From Thermogladius sp023256015 (lineage in GTDB: Archaea; Thermoproteota; Thermoprotei_A; Sulfolobales; Desulfurococcaceae), in the NCBI RefSeq assembly GCF_051131135.1, contig NZ_CP151274.1:1116001-1180000 (forward strand): a DNA stretch of 64,000 bases, written 5' to 3'. Shown piece after piece: positions 1 through 7,592 of this stretch. The notes beneath the pieces are model-generated. The model was not told the origin of the DNA, searched no databases, and saw only the letters and a program-made list of their open reading frames with translations. The position numbers and the translations under genes were made by a program. Position 1 is the first letter of the stretch. The number at the start of each line of letters is the position of its first letter.

Positions 1-1
1 C

Positions 2-460
2 GAGCCGGTCTCCATGCTGGACGTGTCCATCAGAGCAGAGATCATAGAGCTACTGCTGGAGCTGAAGCAGAAGCTAAACCTGACCTACCTGTTCATCACT
101 CACGACCTGGCTATAGCTAGGTACATCGCGAACAAGATCGCCATAATGTACCTGGGCAAGATAGTGGAGATGGGCGAGACGGAGAAGGTGATCAGGAACC
201 CACTCCACCCCTACACCAGGGCCCTAATATCAGCCGTCCCAGAACCCGACCCCTCTAACAGGCTGAAGATAAGGGAGGTACCTATAAAGGGCGAGGTACC
301 CAGCGCGGTCAACATACCGCCGGGCTGCAGGTTCCACCCGAGGTGCGTAGCCCTAGACGAGCACCAGGAGCTGAGGGGCGTCTGCGACAAACAGGAGCCC
401 CCGATGGTCGAGGTCGAGCCGGGCCACTACGTCGCCTGCTGGCTCTACGCTAAGAGGTAG
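2..460 (+). CDS. Oligo/dipeptide ABC transporter ATP-binding protein, C-terminal part
   Basis: This is the 3' end of a gene that starts before the window. The first codons read Glu-Pro-Val-Ser, the tail of a Walker B/D-loop (DEPVSMLDV), so the frame runs from base 2 and the ATG at 14 is internal. The H-loop region (FITHDLAIARY) follows. The C-terminus carries the oligopeptide-transporter extension (oligo_HPY): NPLHPYTRALISAVPEPDP and a Cys-containing GCRFHPRC segment, which in this family can bind an Fe-S cluster. The protein would power uptake of peptides or oligosaccharides by a membrane complex whose other subunits lie upstream. DppD versus DppF cannot be told from this fragment. The next gene starts 5 bases after the stop, but functionally unrelated. 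Confidence 0.93.
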   Translation, partial: EPVSMLDVSIRAEIIELLLELKQKLNLTYLFITHDLAIARYIANKIAIMYLGKIVEMGETEKVIRNPLHPYTRALISAVPEPDPSNRLKIREVPIKGEVPSAVNIPPGCRFHPRCVALDEHQELRGVCDKQEPPMVEVEPGHYVACWLYAKR

Positions 461-465
461 CGTAT

Positions 466-1524
466 ATGAAGCCCGAGGACCTGACAGGGATCGTCGGCTG
501 GGGTAGCTACATACCGAGGTACCGTATGCCCCTCAGCGAGATAACCAGGGTCTGGGGCTTCAACCCGGAGCAGCCGAGAGAACTAGACGTGGCCGAGAAG
601 AGCGTCGCAGGCTACGACGAGGACGCCATTACAATGGGCTGGGAGGCGGCTCTAAACGCCCTCAAGAGGGCGGGTGTCAACCCTAAGGAGATAGGGGCCG
701 TGTGGTTCGGGACCGAGAGCAAGCCCTACGCTGTCAAGCCCTCTGCCACCGTCATAGCCGAGGCCCTGGGTGTAACACCCTCCACCATGGCGACGGACCT
801 GGAGTTCGCGTGCAGGGCGGCGAGCGAGGCGATCAGGATAAGCATCGCGTCGGTGGCGTCCGGCCTCATAAAGTACGCACTAGTTGTCGGCTCGGACACC
901 GCCCAGGCAAACCCCGGCGACGTCCTGGAGTACACGGCCTCCTCAGCCGCCACGGCGCTGGTTATAGGTCCCAGTAGCGAGGCGGCCGCGGTGTTCGAGG
1001 CCAGCTACACCTACGTGACGGACACGCCCGACTTCTGGAGGAGGGCCCACGTCCCGTACCCGCTGCACGGAGAGGCCTTCACTGGGGAGCCCGCGTACTT
1101 CCACCACATCGTGGGAGCTGTCAAGGGCTTGATGGAGAAGACCGGGCTCAGACCCAGCGACTTCGACTACGCGATCTTCCACCAGCCCAACGGAAAGTTC
1201 CCCGTGCAGGTGGCCAGAATGCTAGACATCCCCGTCGAGAAGGTCAAACCGGGCCTCGTAACGCCGTTGATAGGGAACAGCTACAACTCCTCTGCTCTCA
1301 TAGGCCTCTCCAAGGTGCTCGACGAGGCTAGACCGGGCTCTAGGATACTGCTCGCCCCCTTCGGCAGCGGGGCTGGGAGCGACGCGTACAGTATAGTGGT
1401 GACGGACAGGGTGTTGGAGAAGAGGGACAAGGCCCCTAGGGTCGTAGACTACCTCTCCAGGAAGAAGGTCGTCGACTACGCTTTCTACGCCAGGTCGAGG
1501 AGCCTGATCAAGCGGATAGGGTGA
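466..1524 (+). CDS. Hydroxymethylglutaryl-CoA synthase (archaeal type)
   Basis: Condenses acetyl-CoA with acetoacetyl-CoA to HMG-CoA, the first committed step of the mevalonate route to archaeal isoprenoid lipids. The 352-residue length fits archaeal HMG-CoA synthases. The thiolase-fold nucleophile is Cys116 in EFACRAAS, and the general-base His is about residue 239 in IFHQPNGKFP. An early Glu (about 43) sits in the DVAEKSVAGYDED region typical of the archaeal family. ATG at 466 follows the previous stop closely. The gene ends inside the start of the DUF35 gene (overlap GTGA), so the two are co-translated. In many archaea an acetoacetyl-CoA thiolase gene lies between these two and the three proteins form a complex; no thiolase is present here. 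Confidence 0.95.
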   Translation: MKPEDLTGIVGWGSYIPRYRMPLSEITRVWGFNPEQPRELDVAEKSVAGYDEDAITMGWEAALNALKRAGVNPKEIGAVWFGTESKPYAVKPSATVIAEALGVTPSTMATDLEFACRAASEAIRISIASVASGLIKYALVVGSDTAQANPGDVLEYTASSAATALVIGPSSEAAAVFEASYTYVTDTPDFWRRAHVPYPLHGEAFTGEPAYFHHIVGAVKGLMEKTGLRPSDFDYAIFHQPNGKFPVQVARMLDIPVEKVKPGLVTPLIGNSYNSSALIGLSKVLDEARPGSRILLAPFGSGAGSDAYSIVVTDRVLEKRDKAPRVVDYLSRKKVVDYAFYARSRSLIKRIG

Positions 1525-1937
1525 CCGGCATGAGGTTCTCTATACCCAGGTATTGGCGTGAAAGGCAGACCTACTACAGGCTGAAGGCCGCGAAGTGCCT
1601 GGACTGCGGCCGCGTAGTCTACCCCTACAACGACAGGTGCCGGCTCTGCGGGTCCACTAGAGTGGAGGAGGTGGAGCTACTGAACGAGAGGGCAGTCCTG
1701 CTGACCTACACGGTGATCTACAGCGCCGCCGAGGGGTTCGAGGACAAGAAGCCGGTCGTGGTAGGCATCGTGGAGACCACGGAGTCGAAGGCGAGACTGT
1801 TGACTAGGATAACAGACGTAGACGTGAGCGAGCTGAAGACGGGTATGCTACTCGAGCCTGTACTGAGGAGGGTAAACGAGGACGGGGAGTCGGGGCTCAT
1901 ATACTACCTGGTCTCGTACAGGCCGGTAGTGAAGTAG
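1521..1937 (+). CDS. DUF35 zinc-ribbon/OB-fold protein, HMG-CoA synthase partner
   Basis: A 138-residue protein with an N-terminal rubredoxin-like zinc ribbon (Cys26, Cys29, Cys40, Cys43) followed by an OB-fold, the DUF35 architecture. In methanogens the homologue bridges thiolase and HMG-CoA synthase and shares a CoA-binding site, channelling acetoacetyl-CoA. The GTG at 1521 overlaps the stop of the HMG-CoA synthase gene; an ATG three codons later (1530) is the alternative start. Tight coupling to the synthase supports a role in mevalonate synthesis. Assignment of the family is firm; the channelling role is inferred from homologues. Confidence 0.9.
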   Translation: MTGMRFSIPRYWRERQTYYRLKAAKCLDCGRVVYPYNDRCRLCGSTRVEEVELLNERAVLLTYTVIYSAAEGFEDKKPVVVGIVETTESKARLLTRITDVDVSELKTGMLLEPVLRRVNEDGESGLIYYLVSYRPVVK

Positions 1938-1950
1938 CACTTTAGAGCCC

Positions 1951-3531
1951 CTACTGTTTTTCGCCCGCCGACCCTACGAGGTGTTTAATAGCCTCGACCT
2001 GGGCCCTCAACACCTTCTCCTCAAGCCCGTCCACCACTATATTGGACCAAGGCGGCTCTGAATCGGGGTCGAGCCCGTTGTAGACGTAGCGCAGGTCTAC
2101 ACCCTTCTCTCTCGCCAACTTCACCCAGTTAGCGTAACCCCCGCCTCTCAGCGACCACTCCAGCACTAAGTCGGCGATCTGCTCGCCGCCCAGCGAGAGG
2201 GACGCCTGGACGAACGAGGTCTTCACGTTGAACTCCCTCACTCTGGCGAACCCCCTCAGCTCCCTGTCTACCAACTTCTCTAGCCTCGAGAGCCTGTCCA
2301 AGCCCATCATACCGATGTAGGCGAAGGGCGTCCTGGCCTTGGGTATTAGCGGGTTAAAGGACAAGACGAGCCTCCTACCCCGCTCCTTTGCCATGCTCGC
2401 GAGCTCCCTGGCGATCCTCACAGTCTCGAGCACGTCCTCGGCCCCCGTCCCCTTAACCCCGTATATCAAATAGAGCTTCACGTCGAAACCGGCTCTGACG
2501 ACCGACCCGACCTTGTGTTTGGCCAGCTCCACGAGCCCGGGGTACTTCATCAGGACTCTCTGGGCGAAGACGCTGAAGGACTCCGGGGCTAGGGTGAGCT
2601 CCCTCTGCCCCACCTGCCTTATCAGCTCCAGCACCTCGTCGCCGAGCTTCTCGAGCCTGAGGGAGGGTAGGACAGCCCTCACACCCCTCCCGGCCAGGTA
2701 CTCCAGAACTTTCACGTCCTCTCTCGTGACAGGGAACGAGAGAGCGTACAACACCACTCTCTCGAGCCGGTTGTACTCGAGCCCCTTATCGGCGAGCTCG
2801 ACAGTCTTCTGGAGAGACCTGTGCCTGAAGGGCTGGAAGAGCCTGGACTCCATGCAGAAAGAGCAGTGGAACAAGCAGCCCCGGGAGAGCTCGAGCTTGA
2901 ACCCGAGGCCGAAGGCCGGCTGCCTGTCGGGGTCGAAGACCTGCCGCACAGGGTACTCGACGTCGTCTAGGCTGGGCGCGTATTTCCGCACCGCCCCCTC
3001 GTTGAACCCTGGGACGTAGACGTAGTCGAGCTGAGACAGCTCCTCGAGGACGGCCTTCTTCCTCTCGCCTGCCCTAGCGGAGATAGCGTCGACCACCCTG
3101 TCGATCGTGGCCTCGGCCTCGCCTACCACGAACGCGTCGACTACCCTCGTGTACGGCGCTGGGTTGGCCATGACGACGGGCCCGCCCGCGATCACGGGTA
3201 TCTCTCTATCCTCCCGCCTCGCTGGCAAGCCCGAGGACTCCAAGACCTCGACGAGATCGACGACGTCCAGCTCGTAGTGTAGCGTGGTTAACACCGCGTC
3301 GAAGTCCCTCAGCGGGCTACCCGTCTCTATACTCCTGTACCCGGTCTCCCCCCTGTCCGCGGCGAACCTCTCGAGGTAGACGTCCTCTCTTCTGTTGACG
3401 TACGTGTATATGATGTCGTGGGCTAGACTAGACGTCATGACCTCGTACTTACCGGGGTAGACGTACGCGACTCTCGCGTTGACCCTGAGGGGGTTTTTCA
3501 ACACCCTGTTTAACTCGACCAGCTCGAACAC
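1951..3531 (-). CDS. Radical SAM protein with B12-binding-like N-terminal domain
   Basis: A 526-residue protein with the radical SAM cluster motif CxxxCxxC at Cys219, Cys223 and Cys226 (GCLFHCSFC). The first 200 residues resemble the cobalamin-binding-type Rossmann region found in front of many radical SAM domains (VIAGGPVVMANP, then DAFVVGEAEATI). This places it in the large family of B12-dependent-type methyltransferase/MiaB-like enzymes, but the substrate cannot be told from the sequence. It stands alone, convergent with the DUF35 gene. An A/T-rich element around 3562-3570 (read on the minus strand) lies about 30 bases upstream of the start and is the likely TATA box. Confidence 0.85.
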   Translation of the reverse strand: MFELVELNRVLKNPLRVNARVAYVYPGKYEVMTSSLAHDIIYTYVNRREDVYLERFAADRGETGYRSIETGSPLRDFDAVLTTLHYELDVVDLVEVLESSGLPARREDREIPVIAGGPVVMANPAPYTRVVDAFVVGEAEATIDRVVDAISARAGERKKAVLEELSQLDYVYVPGFNEGAVRKYAPSLDDVEYPVRQVFDPDRQPAFGLGFKLELSRGCLFHCSFCMESRLFQPFRHRSLQKTVELADKGLEYNRLERVVLYALSFPVTREDVKVLEYLAGRGVRAVLPSLRLEKLGDEVLELIRQVGQRELTLAPESFSVFAQRVLMKYPGLVELAKHKVGSVVRAGFDVKLYLIYGVKGTGAEDVLETVRIARELASMAKERGRRLVLSFNPLIPKARTPFAYIGMMGLDRLSRLEKLVDRELRGFARVREFNVKTSFVQASLSLGGEQIADLVLEWSLRGGGYANWVKLAREKGVDLRYVYNGLDPDSEPPWSNIVVDGLEEKVLRAQVEAIKHLVGSAGEKQ

Positions 3532-3620
3532 CGAGGCTCTATATAGTGATCTCCACCTGTCTTTAAAAACTAGGTATAAACGGATAAGTGTAATATATAC
3601 ACACTTTGGGACGTAAAGCT

Positions 3621-3630
3621 TTTAATATAT
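3621..3630 (+). promoter_or_regulatory. TATA box of the aminotransferase gene
   Basis: TTTAATATAT lies about 26 bases before a predicted transcription start near 3651. That would leave a very short leader before the GTG/ATG pair at 3658/3661, as is common in crenarchaea. Confidence 0.6.
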
Positions 3631-3657
3631 GGTCAGGATATCTGTTAACCGGGCTCT

Positions 3658-4875
3658 GTGATGCCCGCTTACGACAAGTTTTATAGTAGGCTGGCTGTCG
3701 GTATTAAAGCCTCGGACATCAGGGAGTTGCTTGCGATCATAAAGCACAGGAAGGACGTGATAAGCTTCGCCGGGGGTATACCAGACCCGAAGCTCTTTCC
3801 CAAAAGCGAGCTGGCCGACATAGCGAGAGAGGTCATACTGAAGTACGGCGACGACGCCCTCCAGTACAGCGAGACGAAGGGCCTGATCGAGCTGAGAGAG
3901 ATACTCTCGGACTTCATGAGGAGGACGAAGGGGATCCAGACAGACGCAGAGGACCTCATCATAACGACAGGGAGCCAGCAGGCCCTGGACATCGTGGCCA
4001 GGGGCATGGTAGACCCCGGCGACGTCGTCGTAACAGAGAACCCGTCCTACCTCGCAGCAATAGGGGCTTTCAAGATAGCCGGTGCCAGGCTGGTGGGGGT
4101 CGAGATGGACGAGCACGGTATGGACACGTACAAGCTGGAGGAGAAGCTTAGGTCGCTTAAGAACAGCGGTGAGAGGGTGAAGTTCATATACACCATACCC
4201 GTGGGCCACAACCCCGCAGGCACCTCTCTCACGCTCGACAGGAAGAAGCACATCATCGAGTTGGCAGAGGAGTACGACGTGTTGGTGGTCGAGGACGACC
4301 CCTATAGCTACATAATATACGAGGACGGCGCAGACACGACGCCCCTGAAGTCCATCGACAAGTACGGCAGGGTCGTCTACTTGAGCACTGTGAGCAAGGT
4401 GTTGGCTCCAGGGCTGAGGATTGGCTGGATCGCCGCGATAGACGACCTCACGAGGAAGTTCGAGCTGGTCAAGCAGTACCTGGACCTCCACAGCCCGACC
4501 CTCACGCAGTTCATTGTGGCTGAAGCTGTGAAGAAGGGCCTGATAGACAGGATGGTGAAGGTGGCCACACCCTACTACAAGTCAAAGAGGGACGCGATGA
4601 TCTCGGCTATGGAGGACTACCTACCGGACTACGTGGACTACACGAAGCCCATCGGCGGCCTCTTCATATTCGTGAAGGTCAACAAGGAGGGCTTCAACAC
4701 GACCAAGCTCCTCGAGGTCGCTATCGCCAAGTACAAGATCGCCTACGTACCTGGCGCCAGCTTCTTCGTGGACGGCACCGGTCACAACACGATGAGGATC
4801 AACTTCAGCTACCCAACGTTCGACGAGATATACGAGGGTGTGAGGAGGCTGTCTGATTTAATCAAGACCGAGTAG
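3658..4875 (+). CDS. PLP-dependent aminotransferase, class I/II (LysN/2-aminoadipate-like)
   Basis: Fold-type I aminotransferase of 404-405 residues. The PLP-binding lysine is about residue 246 in STVSKVLAPGLRIGW, and the PLP-contacting segments SETKG, TTGSQQALD, PVGHNPAGTS and VEDDPYSY are all present. The pattern matches the MocR/LysN/kynurenine aminotransferase group, in which archaeal members transaminate 2-aminoadipate, aromatic or branched-chain amino acids with 2-oxoglutarate; the exact substrate is open. GTG 3658 and ATG 3661 are adjacent possible starts, and the ATG is preferred. The last 14 bases overlap the 3' end of the convergent dehydrogenase-like gene. Confidence 0.92.
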   Translation: MMPAYDKFYSRLAVGIKASDIRELLAIIKHRKDVISFAGGIPDPKLFPKSELADIAREVILKYGDDALQYSETKGLIELREILSDFMRRTKGIQTDAEDLIITTGSQQALDIVARGMVDPGDVVVTENPSYLAAIGAFKIAGARLVGVEMDEHGMDTYKLEEKLRSLKNSGERVKFIYTIPVGHNPAGTSLTLDRKKHIIELAEEYDVLVVEDDPYSYIIYEDGADTTPLKSIDKYGRVVYLSTVSKVLAPGLRIGWIAAIDDLTRKFELVKQYLDLHSPTLTQFIVAEAVKKGLIDRMVKVATPYYKSKRDAMISAMEDYLPDYVDYTKPIGGLFIFVKVNKEGFNTTKLLEVAIAKYKIAYVPGASFFVDGTGHNTMRINFSYPTFDEIYEGVRRLSDLIKTE

Positions 4876-5791
4876 GGCTCGCAGCCCCGCCCTGCTCGCC
4901 ACCAGCCTGGCTCTTTTCACCAGGCCCGGAGACCCTCAGTATCGTGCCGAGCCCCCTCGGCGGGAGGAGGCCTACAGCCTCCTCGACGCTCTTCACGTTG
5001 AAGACTTTGACCAGGCCCAAGGCCCTCTCGGCCAGCCTCCCCGCCTCCCCGCCGGTCGCGGGGGTTACGGTGTCGAGGTAGACGACCACCAGCTCTCTCG
5101 ACAGGCCTAGGCGCAGGCTCCTCGTGCCCGAGAAGCCCGAGACCACGAGCCTCCTCAGCGGGCTCCTGTCGGCTAGGTCCCACAACGCTGGTGCGGCCTC
5201 TGCTACCACCAGCGTCTCCAGGTCTAGCGGCAGGTCGCCGACGTTCCTGAAGGCCCTCAGACCCAACCTCTTAGCCTGGGCGAGGCACTTCTCGCACAGC
5301 AAGTACGGTTCTAACCCCTTGTCCCTCAGGGCGATCGCAGTCATGATCCCGACGACGTTGCAGCCTAAGACGAGTGTGTTCCCCTCCGACTCGCCCGCGA
5401 GCTCGAGGGCGTGCGACGCGTAGGGCTCTAGCAGGTTGACCGGCTCCACGGCAGGGTAGGTGCCGTAGACCCTCTTAGGGTCGACCTGAAAGTACGTCGA
5501 GAGGCAGCCGTCCACGTCGAGAACGCTCCTCGACCCGCCCACGAGCGGGTTTGTGACAACGAACTTCCCCGTTAGGTAGGGGTGCTCGGGCGACTCGATC
5601 ACCCGACCGGCGCAAACGGAGCCCAGTAGCCTCGGGAGGATGACGGGCTCGCGACCCTCCAGTAGCTCCTCGTCCTGGAAGCCCACGTAGGCCATGCTGT
5701 TCTTGACTAGCACCATGCCTCTATTCAGGACTACCGCCGGCATTTCGGCGTAGGCCAAGGAGCCGTCGTACACCACTGCCTTGTTCCTCAA
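4862..5791 (-). CDS. Medium-chain dehydrogenase-like protein lacking zinc ligands
   Basis: A 309-residue protein resembling the zinc-alcohol/sorbitol dehydrogenase superfamily: a short N-terminal GroES-like region (LPRLLGSVCAGRVIESPEHPYLTGKFVVTNP) and a Rossmann-like region (GNTLVLGCNVVGIMTAIALRDKG). It is shorter than typical members (about 340-360 residues). The usual catalytic Cys and His-Glu zinc ligands are not evident, and the nucleotide-binding glycine motif is degenerate. A redox function is therefore uncertain; it could be a diverged, structural-zinc-free reductase. The 3' end overlaps the aminotransferase gene by 14 bases. Confidence 0.65.
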   Translation of the reverse strand: MRNKAVVYDGSLAYAEMPAVVLNRGMVLVKNSMAYVGFQDEELLEGREPVILPRLLGSVCAGRVIESPEHPYLTGKFVVTNPLVGGSRSVLDVDGCLSTYFQVDPKRVYGTYPAVEPVNLLEPYASHALELAGESEGNTLVLGCNVVGIMTAIALRDKGLEPYLLCEKCLAQAKRLGLRAFRNVGDLPLDLETLVVAEAAPALWDLADRSPLRRLVVSGFSGTRSLRLGLSRELVVVYLDTVTPATGGEAGRLAERALGLVKVFNVKSVEEAVGLLPPRGLGTILRVSGPGEKSQAGGEQGGAASPTRS

Positions 5792-5829
5792 ACACTACAC
5801 CCCACACTCTCGTGGCGAGAGCTTCAAGG

Positions 5830-5853
5830 TATTTATGTTACCCAGAACTGGGT
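5830..5853 (+). promoter_or_regulatory. TATA box followed by a perfect palindrome (candidate operator)
   Basis: TATTTATG (5830-5837) is a plausible TATA box about 26 bases before a start point near 5860. Two bases later comes the perfect 14-base inverted repeat ACCCAG-AA-CTGGGT (5840-5853). Its place between the TATA box and the start point, directly before a gene for an HTH protein, is where an archaeal autorepressor would bind. Confidence 0.5.
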
Positions 5854-5874
5854 TTATTATTGTGATGAAGAACC

Positions 5875-6198
5875 ATGAGTTTCCACTGGGTCAGCAGAGA
5901 GGCGAGGCTGAAGATAATCGACGTCCTCCTGTCATCTAGGAGTATAAAGCAGCTGGCCTCCGAGCTGGGCGTCTCCCCGACCGCTGTACGGAAGTACGTC
6001 TACAGGCGGGCGTACCCCGACGACGAAGTGATCTCCAGGGCTCTGAGCATACTGGCCCCCTACGAGAAAGAGAAGGTCATCGAAGTCCTGGTCGAAGACA
6101 TATTAAGCTCGGTTAAGACCTTGATCACCATGATAGACGACCCGAGACTGAGGGAGAAGGCGAGAGAGAGGATAGTTGAGTCGGTCGCAGGGGAGTGA
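5875..6198 (+). CDS. Small helix-turn-helix DNA-binding protein
   Basis: A 107-residue protein whose first half is a helix-turn-helix: residues about 18-42 read IKQLASELGVSPTAVRKYVYRR, with the turn at Gly-Val-Ser. The second half is a helical, charged region that may mediate dimerisation. The family is not recognised beyond HTH. It is the first gene of a tightly overlapping set of four (5875-7592). A TATA box and a 14-base palindrome lie just upstream, so autoregulation is plausible. ATG 5875 is preceded by GTGATG, a weak ribosome-binding match. Confidence 0.75.
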   Translation: MSFHWVSREARLKIIDVLLSSRSIKQLASELGVSPTAVRKYVYRRAYPDDEVISRALSILAPYEKEKVIEVLVEDILSSVKTLITMIDDPRLREKARERIVESVAGE

Positions 6199-6565
6199 AG
6201 AAAAGAGGCCCTTACTAGCCACTGGGAGGGTCGTAGGCGACTACGAGACGCTCCTCAGGTACGTCGAGCTCGCGCGAGAGAGGGGTCTTAAGCCCGAGGA
6301 CTACACCTTGACGAGGGAGGACATGGAGTACGCTATGCGGCTCTTCGAGGAACGGAGGAGCCTTTTGGAGGTGATCGACGCGTTGAAGAGGAAGTTCGCT
6401 GCCAGGCTGGACTGTAGGCTGGCCTCCGAGGCGATGAAACTCAGCAAGGGCGTGGAAGTGCCCGAGAACCAGGCCTGCGACTACGTGTCGTCCCTGTACG
6501 CAGGGTGGCTCGTCGAGGCGTGCGAGACGCTCGGGCTCGTCAGGCTTAGAGAGGAATGGAGGTAG
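6176..6565 (+). CDS. Hypothetical protein, second gene of cryptic four-gene operon
   Basis: A 129-residue, mostly helical, charged protein with no motif I recognise. The TTG start at 6176 overlaps the preceding HTH gene by 23 bases; no ATG or GTG is available in frame before the conserved-looking body, so the start is tentative. Three Cys residues (in ARLDCRLAS, NQACDYV and VEACETL) do not form a clear metal site. Overlap with the HTH gene and close spacing to the next gene indicate co-transcription. Confidence 0.65.
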   Translation: MSRSQGSEEKRPLLATGRVVGDYETLLRYVELARERGLKPEDYTLTREDMEYAMRLFEERRSLLEVIDALKRKFAARLDCRLASEAMKLSKGVEVPENQACDYVSSLYAGWLVEACETLGLVRLREEWR

Positions 6566-6577
6566 AGGTGGCCGCGC

Positions 6578-6853
6578 GTGCCCCCCTCGAGGGAGCTTGT
6601 GGAGAGTCTGGTCGACGCGGGGATAAGATACCTGAAGAGGAGAATCGGGCACACGGAGCTCGCGGGAGTCGAGGTCAAGTCGTCCAAGATAAACTTGTTC
6701 TTCCGCGTTAGGGAGGAAAAAGTTGTTAAGGTTGTAATCAATATTAGGAAAAACACTGTTAGAGTCTACTCTGGTGCAGCGAGCCTGGACATAGGGCTGA
6801 AGAGAGTCCTCCAGAGGGTCTTGGAGTGGAGGGGTGACGCGAGTGGAGTCTAG
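6578..6853 (+). CDS. Hypothetical protein, third gene of cryptic operon
   Basis: A 91-residue protein with an alpha-beta pattern: an N-terminal helix (ELVESLVDAGIRYLKRR), strands rich in Val/Lys (KINLFFRVREEKVVKVVINIRK) and a C-terminal helix. No known family recognised. It starts with GTG at 6578, 12 bases after the previous gene, and its last 20 bases overlap the next gene. The segment 6710-6770 is noticeably richer in A+T than its neighbours. Confidence 0.65.
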   Translation: MPPSRELVESLVDAGIRYLKRRIGHTELAGVEVKSSKINLFFRVREEKVVKVVINIRKNTVRVYSGAASLDIGLKRVLQRVLEWRGDASGV

Positions 6854-7592
6854 CCCACACAGGGAGAGGGTCAAGCTAGCCGTCTACTTGCTGAGCAAGT
6901 TCATACACAACATCGAGAACATAGGGAGGGCGGACGCGGTCGAGATGCTGAGAAGGGAGTACGAGAGGCACGGCTTGAAGCCGATAATGGGGAAGTCCGT
7001 CCCCAGCGACATATACGACAAGGAGATGGCGACCATCTACGTGATAGCCAAGTACGGGCTCAACATCGACAGGGACTACCCAGAGGTCTTGAAGAAGATC
7101 TTCTACATCGAGGAGGCGCTCGAAGAGGCCCTGTCGAGCTTGATGAGCGGGGACAAGGAGAAGGCGAAGAGCATACTCAAGGGCGTTTCCCCCGCAAACG
7201 TCGTCGACAGCAACACGGTGGCCAGGATGCTGAGGCTCCCGCTCGTGAAGTTCGTACTGGGGTTCATGAGCGAAGAGGAGGTGGCGAAGGTGTTCAAGGC
7301 GGTCTCCGAGACTATGAGCGAGGAGGAGAAGACGATCAAGAGCTACGTCAGGTTCTTTATCGCGCTGAGGATAGCGGAGGGGATAAAGAAGGGCGAGATC
7401 AGGAACAGGACCTTTAAAGAGGCATTCAAAAGAGCACTAGCGATAAGGCTGGGGTTCCCCAAGTCGACTCCCAGCGACGACTACATAGCCGTCATAGCCG
7501 AGAACGTCTTCGGGGTCCCCAAAGAGAGGCTGCGGGAGGTGCTGTCGCTAGAGGAGGGGGGTCAGGAGACCTCCTCTACCCCGCCCACTTGA
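6834..7592 (+). CDS. Conserved archaeal protein of unknown function (possibly DUF2192)
   Basis: A 252-residue soluble, helical protein. The length and composition, and motifs such as YLLSKFIHNIENIGRADAVE and PSDIYDKEMATIYVIAKYGL, resemble the crenarchaeal DUF2192 family, though I cannot confirm this without a search. GTG at 6834 overlaps the preceding gene by 20 bases; a second GTG three codons on (6843) is the alternative. The final 31 bases overlap the convergent lhr-type helicase gene. It closes a four-gene unit headed by an HTH protein, but nothing in it indicates a catalytic role. Confidence 0.65.
   Translation: MTRVESSPHRERVKLAVYLLSKFIHNIENIGRADAVEMLRREYERHGLKPIMGKSVPSDIYDKEMATIYVIAKYGLNIDRDYPEVLKKIFYIEEALEEALSSLMSGDKEKAKSILKGVSPANVVDSNTVARMLRLPLVKFVLGFMSEEEVAKVFKAVSETMSEEEKTIKSYVRFFIALRIAEGIKKGEIRNRTFKEAFKRALAIRLGFPKSTPSDDYIAVIAENVFGVPKERLREVLSLEEGGQETSSTPPT

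Noticed and set aside
3622..4491. Long minus-strand open frame opposite the aminotransferase
   Set aside because: It is the antisense shadow of a clearly homologous gene; long antisense frames are common at this base composition.
5862..5912. C/D-like sRNA starting at GTGATGA (5862)
   Set aside because: The next CTGA is about 40 bases on, no C' and D' boxes have acceptable spacing, and the region is the start of the HTH gene.
6215..6874. Minus-strand open frame of 219 codons
   Set aside because: Covers three plus-strand genes with normal starts and overlaps; composition is that of a shadow frame.
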